NCBI GenBank assembly: GCA_900751885.1
Contig: CAADTH010000064.1
Coordinates: 124,001-188,000, forward strand
Origin: Clostridia bacterium
GTDB taxonomy: Bacteria > Bacillota > Clostridia > UBA1381
Direction: 5' to 3'
Length of the DNA stretch: 64,000 nucleotides
The translations under genes were made by a program, and so were the position numbers. Shown in pieces: positions 52,678-60,306 of the stretch. The notes below the pieces were generated by a model that had not been told where the DNA came from, did no database searches, and worked only from the letters and a program-made list of their open reading frames with translations. Each line of letters begins with the position of its first letter. Within the stretch, counting starts at the first letter, position 1.

Positions 52678-52706
52678 ACAAATCGGAATTTGGAGAGATA
52701 ATCAAG

Positions 52707-53279
52707 ATGATAAAAAGACCAGCTTTAAATCAGCAATTAGATAGTCATACATTTCGTGAGTACTATTATTTAAAAGAAGAATTGGTTGTGTTTTGCAGAG
52801 AAAATAAACTTTTTGTTTCTGGAAATAAAGCGGAATTAACAGATAGAATTGCCCACTTTCTTGATACAGGCGAGGTGAAAAAAGTAAGGATTAAAAATAA
52901 AAAGACAGTGCTGATTGGAACGATTGATTTGAATACGACCATTGAGGATAATTTTGCTTGTTCAGAGAAGCACAGAGCTTTTTTCAAAGAGCACATTGGC
53001 AATAGATTTTCATTCAATGTCCCGTTTCAAAAATGGTTAAAATCCAACGCGGGCAAAACATATGATGAAGCAGTTAACGTATACTATCAAATTTTGGAGG
53101 ACAAGAAAAAGACGAAATCAACCATTGATAAGCAATTTGAGTATAATACCTATATTCGTGCGTTCTTTGAAGACAATAAGGGAAAATCCTTAGACGCGGC
53201 TATAAAGTGTTGGAAATATAAAAAACAACTGCCGGGACATAATCGTTATGAAAAATCAGACCTTGCAGCATTGGGGTGA
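52707..53279 (+). CDS. SAP-domain protein with DUF6434-like region
   Basis: 190 residues. An N-terminal SAP motif (about residues 20-55: LKEELVVFCRENKLFVSGNK, AELTDRIAHFL) is a helix-extended loop-helix fold usually binding DNA or RNA. The rest (IDLNTTIEDNFACSEKHRAF, FKEHIGNRFSFNVPFQKWLK, NAGKTYDEAVNVYYQIL) matches my memory of the DUF6434 architecture, which pairs with SAP domains in Bacillota. Its own promoter and terminator surround it. Function unknown; a nucleic-acid role is inferred from the SAP domain. AT-richer than tgt. Confidence 0.82.
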   Translation: MIKRPALNQQLDSHTFREYYYLKEELVVFCRENKLFVSGNKAELTDRIAHFLDTGEVKKVRIKNKKTVLIGTIDLNTTIEDNFACSEKHRAFFKEHIGNRFSFNVPFQKWLKSNAGKTYDEAVNVYYQILEDKKKTKSTIDKQFEYNTYIRAFFEDNKGKSLDAAIKCWKYKKQLPGHNRYEKSDLAALG

Positions 53280-53354
53280 CAGTCCTTCTGTTGGAATAGT
53301 CTTTTTATTCACTACTGAGTTATAGAATGAAATAATTTCGTGGTTGAATCAACA

Positions 53355-53397
53355 AAAAATAAGGTATGGATATTTCAGATATCTATACCTTATTTTT
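53355..53397. terminator. Bidirectional terminator between the SAP gene and the class A PBP gene
   Basis: 18-base stem (53355-53372 with 53380-53397), one G-U pair, loop of seven bases. AAAAAT and ATTTTT ends of the stem supply the U-runs in both directions. The PBP stop lies 7 bases to the right. Confidence 0.88.
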
Positions 53398-53403
53398 GTA
53401 GAA

Positions 53404-55719
53404 TTATTCTAAATCAATCACATCATCATTGCCTTGACTGCTTCCGGTATCTGGTTTTGGCGATTTTGTAGGTGTAGCTGTTGGTTTTGGTGTTTTTTGT
53501 GCGTCCGGCTCAGATGGAGTCGCAGTCGGCTTGGCTGGATTTTTTGTAGCAGTTGGCGATGAAGTCGGCGTTGCTTTTTCATCCTCTGAGTATTCGCTGT
53601 CCTCTGTATTTTTATTTGGATCCTTCGAAGAAGAATCTCCTCCTGAGGAAGCATGTTTCGAGGAACAGGTACTCTTCGGCTGTGTTCCGCGTACAAAATA
53701 TTCTGTACTGGAAGGACAGCTGGAGCTTGCCTTTTTCCCAGTTACGGTACAAACTTTTTCCGTAACGACACCACTCGGCACAGGTAATTCCTTCACATCC
53801 AGATTCTTATGAACCTGCTCCATTACCTTTTTCCAAGCTGCCGTTGCAGGATTGGACTTTACGCCGACAGAGCGAATCGACTGTGGCTTATCAAACCCAT
53901 ACCATACTGCACCCACATAATAAGGAGTAAAGCCAACAAACCATTTATCATAGTCGTCATTGGTCGTACCAGTCTTACCATAGGTCGGCATCTTAGACAG
54001 CTTTGCGTTTCTTGCAGTACCGTTGCTTGCATTGACGACGGAACTCAATAAATCTGCCATGATATATGCGTTGCGCTCATCGATTACCTGGGATTCTGTC
54101 GGTTTATTCTCAAGAAGGACTCTTCCTGTGTTATCCACTACCTTTGTGTACGTATATGGCGCAATATATTTTCCGCCGTTGACAAACATTCCATAAGCTG
54201 CCGCCATTTCTTCTGCAGACACGCCGTTTGTGAGACCGCCAAGTCCCAAAGGACTTACATTTTTGTCCTTTGGATCGATGGAAGAAAAGTGTAGTTTATT
54301 TTTTAAAAAGTTGTAGGAATTTTCGATTCCGACGTCCTGTACCGTTTTGACGGCAGTAATATTAGAAGAAATTGCCAGTGCGTTGCGGACGCTCAAATCT
54401 CCCTTAAATCCAGAGTAAGAGTTCTTCGGAGACCAATTTCCTATCGTGACCGGTTCGTCCTTTAGGATAGAGGAGGCTGTAATCTTATTTTCCTCGAAAG
54501 CTGGCGCATATACAGAAAGGGGTTTGATTGATGACCCCGGCTGACGTTTTGTCTGCGTGGCGCGATTGAGTCCGCGGCTGTCTGTTTTCTTCCCGAGTCC
54601 TCCGACAATGCCCTTGACCTCTCCAGTGAATGGGTCAGTGACAATCATAGAAGCCTGTGCCTGCGTTTTTGAGGATGTTTTTGGAAAGTTTGACGTGTTT
54701 GTGAATGTATTCTCAACGGCATCCTGAATATCAGGATCTAGGGTTGTGTAAATCTTTAAACCACCGTTATACACCTGCTGTTTTGCGAAGGATTCCGAAT
54801 ATCCCTTTTTATTTTGCAAATCATTGGTCACATCATTGATTACCTGATCGACAAAATAGGAAGAAATATTGCCCTGCTTTGCTTTATAGTTTGTGTTGAC
54901 TACCATTTTTTCATTCACGGCCTGATCGTATTCCGCCTGCGAAATTTTTTCAAGCTCCAGCATTTTCCCAAGAACCAGATTTCGTTTTTCTACTGTCTTA
55001 TCTGGATATTTAAATGGGTCAAACGCAGATGGTCTCTGAGTAATACCGGCAATTGCGGCTGTTTCCGCAAGCGTCAACTCTGACACATCCTTGTCAAAAT
55101 ACGCATTGGAAGCAGCCTGTACACCGTAACAGTTATTCGCAAAGAAGACAACATTCAAATACATGGTGAGAATCTCGTCCTTTGTCATTTGTTTTTCCAA
55201 AACAACTGCCCGCATGATTTCTTTTAGCTTTCTCGTTGCACTCTTATCCTTTTCATTGGTGATATTTTTAATCAACTGCTGAGTAATGGTGCTTCCGCCA
55301 TAGGAGGACTGCCCGAGTCCAACCTTTGCAAGTCCCCATTTGACAAATGCGCCTGCTGTACGTTTGACATCCACTCCATGATGGGAGTAAAAGCGCTCAT
55401 CCTCAATTGATATAATTGCTTCCTTCATTTGCTTTGGAATCTCGCCGGAATCAACCCAGATACGGTTTCCATCGTCAAACACATGGTCAAGCTCATAGGA
55501 ATTCCCATTTTCATCTGTATAATAAAGAAAGGATGAAAAATTCATTGCAGCATTTTTAAAATTCATGTCATTCATCTCTTTTGAGACTGCCGCAAACATT
55601 CCCACGAGGACGCCGCATCCAACAAGCGTGGCAATTAAAATCAAAATAAGAATAACTGTCCTAATCTTTCGGAGCAGGTCGCCTTTTACCGGATTTTTCG
55701 CTGCATGTTTATTATTCAA
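53404..55719 (-). CDS. Class A penicillin-binding protein (PBP1A-type)
   Basis: Membrane-anchored bifunctional peptidoglycan synthase, 771 residues. Cytoplasmic start, membrane segment at about 18-40, glycosyltransferase family 51 domain (EDERFYSHHGVDVKRTAGAF, YGGSTITQQLIKN) at about 95-270, then transpeptidase domain with the catalytic serine in PGSSIKPL, SSN in ALAISSNITA and KTG in YGKTGTTND. The tail from about residue 690 is low-complexity Pro/Thr/Ser/Lys (TPSEPDAQKTPKPTATPTKS) and probably lies in the wall. TTG start behind AGGAGGAATCCGTT. Confidence 0.95.
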   Translation of the reverse strand: MNNKHAAKNPVKGDLLRKIRTVILILILIATLVGCGVLVGMFAAVSKEMNDMNFKNAAMNFSSFLYYTDENGNSYELDHVFDDGNRIWVDSGEIPKQMKEAIISIEDERFYSHHGVDVKRTAGAFVKWGLAKVGLGQSSYGGSTITQQLIKNITNEKDKSATRKLKEIMRAVVLEKQMTKDEILTMYLNVVFFANNCYGVQAASNAYFDKDVSELTLAETAAIAGITQRPSAFDPFKYPDKTVEKRNLVLGKMLELEKISQAEYDQAVNEKMVVNTNYKAKQGNISSYFVDQVINDVTNDLQNKKGYSESFAKQQVYNGGLKIYTTLDPDIQDAVENTFTNTSNFPKTSSKTQAQASMIVTDPFTGEVKGIVGGLGKKTDSRGLNRATQTKRQPGSSIKPLSVYAPAFEENKITASSILKDEPVTIGNWSPKNSYSGFKGDLSVRNALAISSNITAVKTVQDVGIENSYNFLKNKLHFSSIDPKDKNVSPLGLGGLTNGVSAEEMAAAYGMFVNGGKYIAPYTYTKVVDNTGRVLLENKPTESQVIDERNAYIMADLLSSVVNASNGTARNAKLSKMPTYGKTGTTNDDYDKWFVGFTPYYVGAVWYGFDKPQSIRSVGVKSNPATAAWKKVMEQVHKNLDVKELPVPSGVVTEKVCTVTGKKASSSCPSSTEYFVRGTQPKSTCSSKHASSGGDSSSKDPNKNTEDSEYSEDEKATPTSSPTATKNPAKPTATPSEPDAQKTPKPTATPTKSPKPDTGSSQGNDDVIDLE

Positions 55720-55769
55720 AACGGATTCCTCCTAAACATGTAATGTCCACATAAAATTAATTACTTCCT

Positions 55770-55798
55770 ATTATAGTCCAAAGCGAAACAATTTGCAA
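55770..55798 (-). promoter_or_regulatory. Promoter of the class A PBP gene
   Basis: Minus strand: TTGCAA (55798-55793), 17-base spacer, perfect TATAAT (55775-55770). Confidence 0.78.
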
Positions 55799-55959
55799 CT
55801 GTTTTTCAAGGAAAGATGCCGCATACTATCACAAAATACATTTTTTTCCTTGTTGTTTTGAACGTTTTATAGAAAAAACAAAGAGGAAAAAAGGATACAG
55901 GGGTATAACAAATATTTACATTGTGAATACTATAAAAAAGAAATGGAGGGAAAATTACC

Positions 55960-56361
55960 ATGAACGGAAAAAAAATCGCTGTCTTTACGCTAGTCGGGAT
56001 TACCTTTGTATGTGTTGGATTTTCCAGCGGTTATTTAATTGGAAACTTTATTTATAAACCAGAGCCATCTATCCCCCCACAGGAAATAGTCGATCAAAGC
56101 ACTGTGACACTCAATCAAGAGATTGAAGAGCCCAAAACGCCAGAACCTACTCAGGAGGTAGTAATCACACATTACCTTGTAAAAAGTGAACAGAATGTTT
56201 TATCCATCTATGAAGTCAGCCAGGGCGGCTCAAAGCTTTTAAAAAGCTATGAGGTAAGTATTGATATGTTCCCAATCGAAGACCAAAGACAGCTTGAGCA
56301 AGGGCTTGAAGCGCCAACAAAGGAGGCAGCATTAGAAATCGCGGAAAATTTTATTAGTTAA
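55960..56361 (+). CDS. BofC C-terminal-domain-like membrane-anchored protein
   Basis: 133 residues. N-terminal membrane segment (about 7-30, VFTLVGITFVCVGFSSGYLIG), a Pro/Glu linker (about 35-65) and a C-terminal domain ITHYLVKSEQNVLSIYEVSQ...SYEVSIDMFPIEDQRQLEQG that resembles the C-terminal domain of BofC, the forespore regulator of sigma-K processing in Bacillus. Clostridial proteins with only this domain are often unrelated to sporulation in name, so a sporulation role is not assumed. ATG 55960 follows GGAGGGAAAATTACC. It lies before the groESL operon, 183 bases away. Confidence 0.7.
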   Translation: MNGKKIAVFTLVGITFVCVGFSSGYLIGNFIYKPEPSIPPQEIVDQSTVTLNQEIEEPKTPEPTQEVVITHYLVKSEQNVLSIYEVSQGGSKLLKSYEVSIDMFPIEDQRQLEQGLEAPTKEAALEIAENFIS

Positions 56362-56451
56362 AAAACAAAGAAAAACAATAAAAACGGGAGATTTTAAAAG
56401 TATATCGTATAAAAATCCATAAAAATTCTTGTTTTTAATCGTTAGTAATAT

Positions 56452-56480
56452 TTGCCCATAGAGGGTATTTTGTAGATAAT
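56452..56480 (+). promoter_or_regulatory. groESL promoter
   Basis: TTGCCC at 56452-56457, 17-base spacer, GATAAT at 56475-56480. It lies just upstream of CIRCE, so the HrcA repressor would cover the transcription start. Confidence 0.65.
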
Positions 56481-56484
56481 AATA

Positions 56485-56511
56485 TTAGCACTCAATGAAA
56501 GTGAGTGCTAA
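56485..56511. promoter_or_regulatory. CIRCE element (HrcA operator) of groESL
   Basis: Perfect TTAGCACTC-N9-GAGTGCTAA inverted repeat, the canonical CIRCE. It shows control by HrcA in the heat-shock response. hrcA is not in this window. Confidence 0.98.
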
Positions 56512-56544
56512 TAATTTGTATCAAAATAAATAGGAGGAATAGAT

Positions 56545-56829
56545 ATGAAGATTCAACCATTAGCAGACAGAGTTGTAATCAAAATGCTTGAAGCTGAGGA
56601 GACAACCAAAAGTGGTATTATTTTGACAGGTACAGCGGTAGAAAAACCACAGGTAGCAGAGGTTGTTGCAGTTGGTCCGGGCGGTGTGGTAGATGGCAAG
56701 GATGTTGTAATGGAACTTGCAGTCGGCGATAAAGTTTTGATGTCCAAATATGCAGGCACAGAAGTAAAGCTTGACGGAGAAGAATATACCATCCTCCGCC
56801 AGAATGACATTTTAGCGAAAGTAAACTAA
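56545..56829 (+). CDS. groES: Co-chaperonin GroES
   Basis: Lid of the GroEL chamber, 94 residues, heptameric. Contains KIQPLADRVVIKMLEAEETTKS at the N-terminus with the mobile loop (TTKSGIILTGTAVEKPQ) and the conserved VGPGGVVDGK. ATG behind AGGAGGAATAGAT. CIRCE lies 33 bases upstream. groEL follows after 42 bases. Confidence 0.97.
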   Translation: MKIQPLADRVVIKMLEAEETTKSGIILTGTAVEKPQVAEVVAVGPGGVVDGKDVVMELAVGDKVLMSKYAGTEVKLDGEEYTILRQNDILAKVN

Positions 56830-56871
56830 GTAATTAGAATATAGAAAGAAAATAGAGGAGGAATCGCAGTT

Positions 56872-58497
56872 ATGGCAAAACAGATTTTATTTGGAGAAGA
56901 CGCAAGACATGCACTGCAAAGCGGGATTGACCAGCTTGCGGATACTGTAAAAATCACATTAGGACCAAAGGGAAGAAATGTTGTATTGGATAAGAAATTT
57001 GGTGCACCGCTTATCACAAACGATGGTGTGACAATCGCAAAGGAAATTGACCTGGAAGACCCGTTTGAAAACATGGGTGCACAGCTCGTAAAAGAGGTTG
57101 CAACAAAGACAAACGATGTTGCGGGAGATGGAACAACAACCGCTACATTGCTTGCGCAGGCGCTCGTAAGGGAAGGCGCGAAGAATGTAACAGCTGGTGC
57201 GAATCCTATGATTATCAGAAAAGGAATCCAAAAAGCAGTGGATACTGCTGTTGCGAAGATCGTGGAAAACAGCCGTCAGGTTGAGGGAAAAGAGGATATC
57301 GCAAGAGTTGCCGCTGTTTCCGCAGCAAATGAAACAATCGGTGATTTAATTGCAGACGCAATGGAGAAGGTGACGGCAGACGGTGTCATCACAGTAGAGG
57401 AATCCAAAACAGCAGAGACCTACAGTGAAATCGTAGAAGGAATGCAGTTTGACAGAGGATATATCTCTCCGTATATGGCAACTGACACAGATAAGATGGA
57501 GGCAGTGCTCGACGACCCATACATCTTGATTACAGATAAGAAGATTTCTAACATTCAGGAAATTCTTCCACTTTTGGAACAAATCGTACAGCAGGGCAAG
57601 AAGCTGATGATTATTGCAGAGGATGTAGATGGAGAAGCATTGGCAACTTTGGTTGTAAACAGAATCAGAGGAACATTTACCTGTGTTGCGGTCAAAGCAC
57701 CAGGCTTTGGTGACAGAAGAAAAGAAATGCTTCGCGATATTGCAATTTTGACAGGCGGCGAAGTGATTTCAGAAGAGTTGGGTCTCGATTTAAAAGAGAC
57801 AACGATTGAACAGCTCGGCAGAGCGCGCCAGGTAAAGGTGCAGAAGGAAAATACCATTATTGTAGATGGTGCGGGCGATACACAGGAAATCAAAGACCGC
57901 GTGAATCAGATTAAAACAGAGATTGAAAATACAACCTCTGAATTTGACAAGGAAAAGCTTCAGGAACGTCTTGCAAAGCTTTCTGGCGGCGTCGCAGTCA
58001 TTAAGGTTGGTGCGGCAACAGAAACAGAGATGAAAGAGATGAAGCTTCGCATTGAGGATGCTCTTTCGGCTACAAAAGCGGCAGTAGAGGAAGGCATTGT
58101 TGCCGGCGGCGGAACGAGCTACATCAATGCAATCCCAGCAGTTGCAGCACTGTTAGACCAGGCAGAGGGTGACGAAAAGACAGGAGTTCAGATTGTACTT
58201 AAGGCGCTGGAAGAGCCGGTTCGCCAAATTGCAAAGAATGCGGGCGTCGAGGGCTCTGTCATTGTGGATAAAGTAAAGGATTGTGATACTGGAGTAGGAT
58301 ATAATGCGCTCAAGGGCGAGTATGTAGACATGATTTCAACCGGTATTGTCGATCCTGTCAAGGTGACAAGAAACGCGCTTCAAAATGCAGCGAGCGTTGC
58401 GGCTATGGTTCTGACAACAGAGAGTCTTGTTGCGGATAAGCCAGAAAAAGAGGCGCCGGTTCCTGCGATGGATCCTGGTATGGGCGGCATGTATTAA
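56872..58497 (+). CDS. groEL: Chaperonin GroEL
   Basis: 60-kDa chaperonin of 541 residues that folds proteins with GroES and ATP. AKQILFGEDARHALQSGIDQ at the N-terminus, the ATP site VTLGPKGRNV-like ITLGPKGRNVVLDK and GDGTTTATLLAQALVREG, the RGYISPYMATD segment and a Gly/Met-rich tail MDPGMGGMY. A terminator follows. Confidence 0.98.
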   Translation: MAKQILFGEDARHALQSGIDQLADTVKITLGPKGRNVVLDKKFGAPLITNDGVTIAKEIDLEDPFENMGAQLVKEVATKTNDVAGDGTTTATLLAQALVREGAKNVTAGANPMIIRKGIQKAVDTAVAKIVENSRQVEGKEDIARVAAVSAANETIGDLIADAMEKVTADGVITVEESKTAETYSEIVEGMQFDRGYISPYMATDTDKMEAVLDDPYILITDKKISNIQEILPLLEQIVQQGKKLMIIAEDVDGEALATLVVNRIRGTFTCVAVKAPGFGDRRKEMLRDIAILTGGEVISEELGLDLKETTIEQLGRARQVKVQKENTIIVDGAGDTQEIKDRVNQIKTEIENTTSEFDKEKLQERLAKLSGGVAVIKVGAATETEMKEMKLRIEDALSATKAAVEEGIVAGGGTSYINAIPAVAALLDQAEGDEKTGVQIVLKALEEPVRQIAKNAGVEGSVIVDKVKDCDTGVGYNALKGEYVDMISTGIVDPVKVTRNALQNAASVAAMVLTTESLVADKPEKEAPVPAMDPGMGGMY

Positions 58498-58511
58498 TAA
58501 AAAGAATAGTG

Positions 58512-58545
58512 AAAGAAGACAGGTTGAAATCTGTCTTCTTTTTTT
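58512..58545 (+). terminator. Terminator after groEL
   Basis: Perfect 11-base stem AAAGAAGACAG (58512-58522) with CTGTCTTCTTT (58531-58541), 8-base loop, then T4. Confidence 0.9.
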
Positions 58546-58614
58546 GCGGAAAAAATTACATAAAGGAATCTAGTAGGATATGTCGAAGGCAAATTAAGAA
58601 GGGGGTTTTAGTAG

Positions 58615-58896
58615 ATGCTTTTATGTTTGGGGTTTCAGGAAGAGAAGGAGGGGGAAACAGACCGTTTTTTAACGAGCTATTATCAGAAGGAGTATCATCC
58701 CGGTATCACACAGAAAAAGAATACATATATCGTAGCAGATCCAATGGAAATTCATGATCTCATCGTACTCTTTATGGACAATTCAGAAAATTACGATAGT
58801 TCTCTATGGATTAAACTGCCTGAATGTGATATAATAAAGATCAATGAAAAGAATTTCTACCGCATTTTATGTGACGTTTTAAATCTAGCCACATAA
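58615..58896 (+). CDS. Small hypothetical protein
   Basis: 93 residues, not recognised. Acidic and neutral body (EEKEGETDRFLTSYY, NTYIVADPMEIHDLIVLFMD, LWIKLPECDIIKINEKNFYR) without membrane segment or signal peptide, ending near a helical FYRILCDVLNLAT. ATG 58615 lies behind AAGAAGGGGG, at a longish distance of about ten bases. It lies after the groEL terminator and seven bases before the upstream in-frame region of the zinc-ribbon gene, so both may be one transcript. No family assignment is possible from the sequence alone. Confidence 0.5.
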   Translation: MLLCLGFQEEKEGETDRFLTSYYQKEYHPGITQKKNTYIVADPMEIHDLIVLFMDNSENYDSSLWIKLPECDIIKINEKNFYRILCDVLNLAT

Positions 58897-58921
58897 TGTA
58901 TGAATGAGAGGAGGATTCCAA

Positions 58922-59311
58922 ATGGATGAATTTTATGAAAAGGTAAAACAAGGTGCCACAAAATTAAAGGATGAAACAGAAAAGGTGGTCAAAAATATTG
59001 CAAAAACCTCATCTGGAATGGTAGAGCAAACAAAGCTTAGAATTGCTATTAATGATGCAGAGAGCAAGAAAAAACAGCTATTGTGTGAAATTGGAGAATA
59101 TGTTTTTGCTGAGCATCGGGACGGGGCGGAGTTTGTTGACGAGGTAGGAGACAAGTGCAATCAAATCGATTTGATGAATGAGGACATTGAGGAAATGAAA
59201 CGGCAGATTGCAGAACTGAAGAACTCGGTGGTTTGTCCGTCCTGTGGAGAATACAATAATGTCTCATACGAGTATTGTTATAAATGCGGCTATCATTTAA
59301 AGGAAAATTAA
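58922..59311 (+). CDS. Zinc-ribbon protein with N-terminal coiled coil
   Basis: 129 residues. Positions 1-95 are charged and helical (KVKQGATKLKDETEKVVKNI, NQIDLMNEDIEEMKRQIAEL) and likely form a coiled coil; the C-terminus holds a zinc ribbon VVCPSCGEYNNVSYEYCYKCGYHL (two CxxC pairs). Clostridia carry many such proteins, with no known common function. ATG 58922 follows GAGAGGAGGATTCCAA. Its terminator is the hairpin at 59327. Confidence 0.82.
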   Translation: MDEFYEKVKQGATKLKDETEKVVKNIAKTSSGMVEQTKLRIAINDAESKKKQLLCEIGEYVFAEHRDGAEFVDEVGDKCNQIDLMNEDIEEMKRQIAELKNSVVCPSCGEYNNVSYEYCYKCGYHLKEN

Positions 59312-59326
59312 TTGAGTGAAATGAAA

Positions 59327-59367
59327 AAGGCGGACAAGCGCACAACAATTGCGTTTATCCGTCTTTT
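59327..59367. terminator. Imperfect bidirectional terminator between the zinc-ribbon and yycI-like genes
   Basis: A 14-base stem with two G-U pairs and one mismatch (about 59329-59342 with 59350-59363), A5 before and T4 after. Confidence 0.6.
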
Positions 59368-59399
59368 ATACGTTATAAGAAAGAGTGACTTTCTTTATT

Positions 59400-60194
59400 T
59401 TATGTTGCGTCTAGATAATAAGTATGCTTATCATCCAGCGTGATTTTCCAAACAGGAGATAAATGAGTATCATTTTGCAGCTGGTATCCCAAAGTGATAT
59501 CTACAATGACGCTCTGCTTTTGTGGACGCGGACGGGAAAGTGCAAAATCTACAAGGACTCCTGTAATATTTTTCACCTTCTGTGGTTTCCCATTTGTCTC
59601 CTGTATGGAGACCCAAGAACCCTGAATGGAATATAATCCCTCTGATGACAGTACCATCTTTATATTGGAATCGAAGATCGGGAAGGAGTTTTTCTCGTCA
59701 TAAAATGTGATAATATAGGATTCTCCTTGTTTTTCTATCTTCTTTTTTTCATAGGGAATACCGCATATATCTAAAAATTTTGTTGCTTTTTTTGTTAGAT
59801 TTGATTTAGAAAGACCTGAGAAGAAGGAGGAAAATTTGGGAGTTTGGGAGACATAGGAAAATGTATTCCCACGGAACACCAAAGAAGCATCTCCATCTGC
59901 GTAGTAGGTCTCATCCTTTTTTAACGCGTTTTCGCCAAGTAACGCTTTCACTAAGCTATCGCGTTCAGGAAGAGAGTTTTGTGCCTGCAGCTCTTTCATT
60001 GATATAGATTTATCAGGAATGCTCTCTTCGGTTATTGTAATTCCGTTTGCTTTCAGTACGCTGATTGTGGACGCGATTGCTTCCCCAGAAATAGTAGTCG
60101 GTTGACTGGTGGAATACATGATATTTCCGAATAAAAGTACGACAATCAATAAAAACAACAACGTCAAAGCAGCCTTTAACCGATATCCGTTCAT
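59400..60194 (-). CDS. YycI-like regulatory protein of the WalRK system
   Basis: 264 residues: one N-terminal membrane segment (about 7-27) and an extracytoplasmic domain with two beta-rich repeats. It matches the YycI/YycH fold by position and pattern (QKSVIVDITLGYQLQNDTHL and SPVWKITLDDKHTYYLDAT at the end). In Bacillus, YycH and YycI bind the WalK sensor outside and tune it. ATG 60194 follows AAAAAGGGGGTGCGCT. It lies downstream of walK; yycH and walJ are not present in the visible region on this strand, since the zinc-ribbon gene follows. Confidence 0.8.
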   Translation of the reverse strand: MNGYRLKAALTLLFLLIVVLLFGNIMYSTSQPTTISGEAIASTISVLKANGITITEESIPDKSISMKELQAQNSLPERDSLVKALLGENALKKDETYYADGDASLVFRGNTFSYVSQTPKFSSFFSGLSKSNLTKKATKFLDICGIPYEKKKIEKQGESYIITFYDEKNSFPIFDSNIKMVLSSEGLYSIQGSWVSIQETNGKPQKVKNITGVLVDFALSRPRPQKQSVIVDITLGYQLQNDTHLSPVWKITLDDKHTYYLDAT

Positions 60195-60215
60195 AGCGCA
60201 CCCCCTTTTTCTCAA

Positions 60216-60243
60216 AAAAATAAAGCCTTCCGACTTTATTTTT
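60216..60243 (-). terminator. Terminator-like hairpin between walK and yycI
   Basis: Minus-strand RNA: a 12-base stem (60243-60232 with 60227-60216; one G-U pair) around the GNRA-type loop GGAA, ending in a run of U residues from the A-run 60214-60220. It lies before the yycI ribosome site, so yycI transcription needs read-through. Confidence 0.7.
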
Positions 60244-60248
60244 CTTTT

Positions 60249-60257
60249 ATTATATCA
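60249..60257 (-). promoter_or_regulatory. Extended -10 element directly before the walK-yycI hairpin
   Basis: Minus strand TGATATAAT: perfect TATAAT (60254-60249) with TG two bases upstream. No -35 box was recognised at 17 or 18 bases. A transcript started here would begin at the hairpin. Confidence 0.4.
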
Positions 60258-60306
60258 TATGAGTGTTACGCCTAGATTACGCACGGGTTAAAAGGCTTCA
60301 ACAAAT

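Noticed and set aside
53418..53812. Open frames in the Pro/Thr-rich tail region of the PBP gene
   Set aside because: They arise from the repetitive codons of the low-complexity tail and have no independent support.
55905..55933. Sigma-E-type promoter before the BofC-like gene (ATA and AATACTAT)
   Set aside because: The spacing is 18 rather than about 16 bases and the -10 lacks the first C; too weak to claim sporulation control.
58509..58757. 82-residue open frame right after groEL
   Set aside because: It starts inside the groEL terminator hairpin and overlaps the frame at 58615, which has the better ribosome site.
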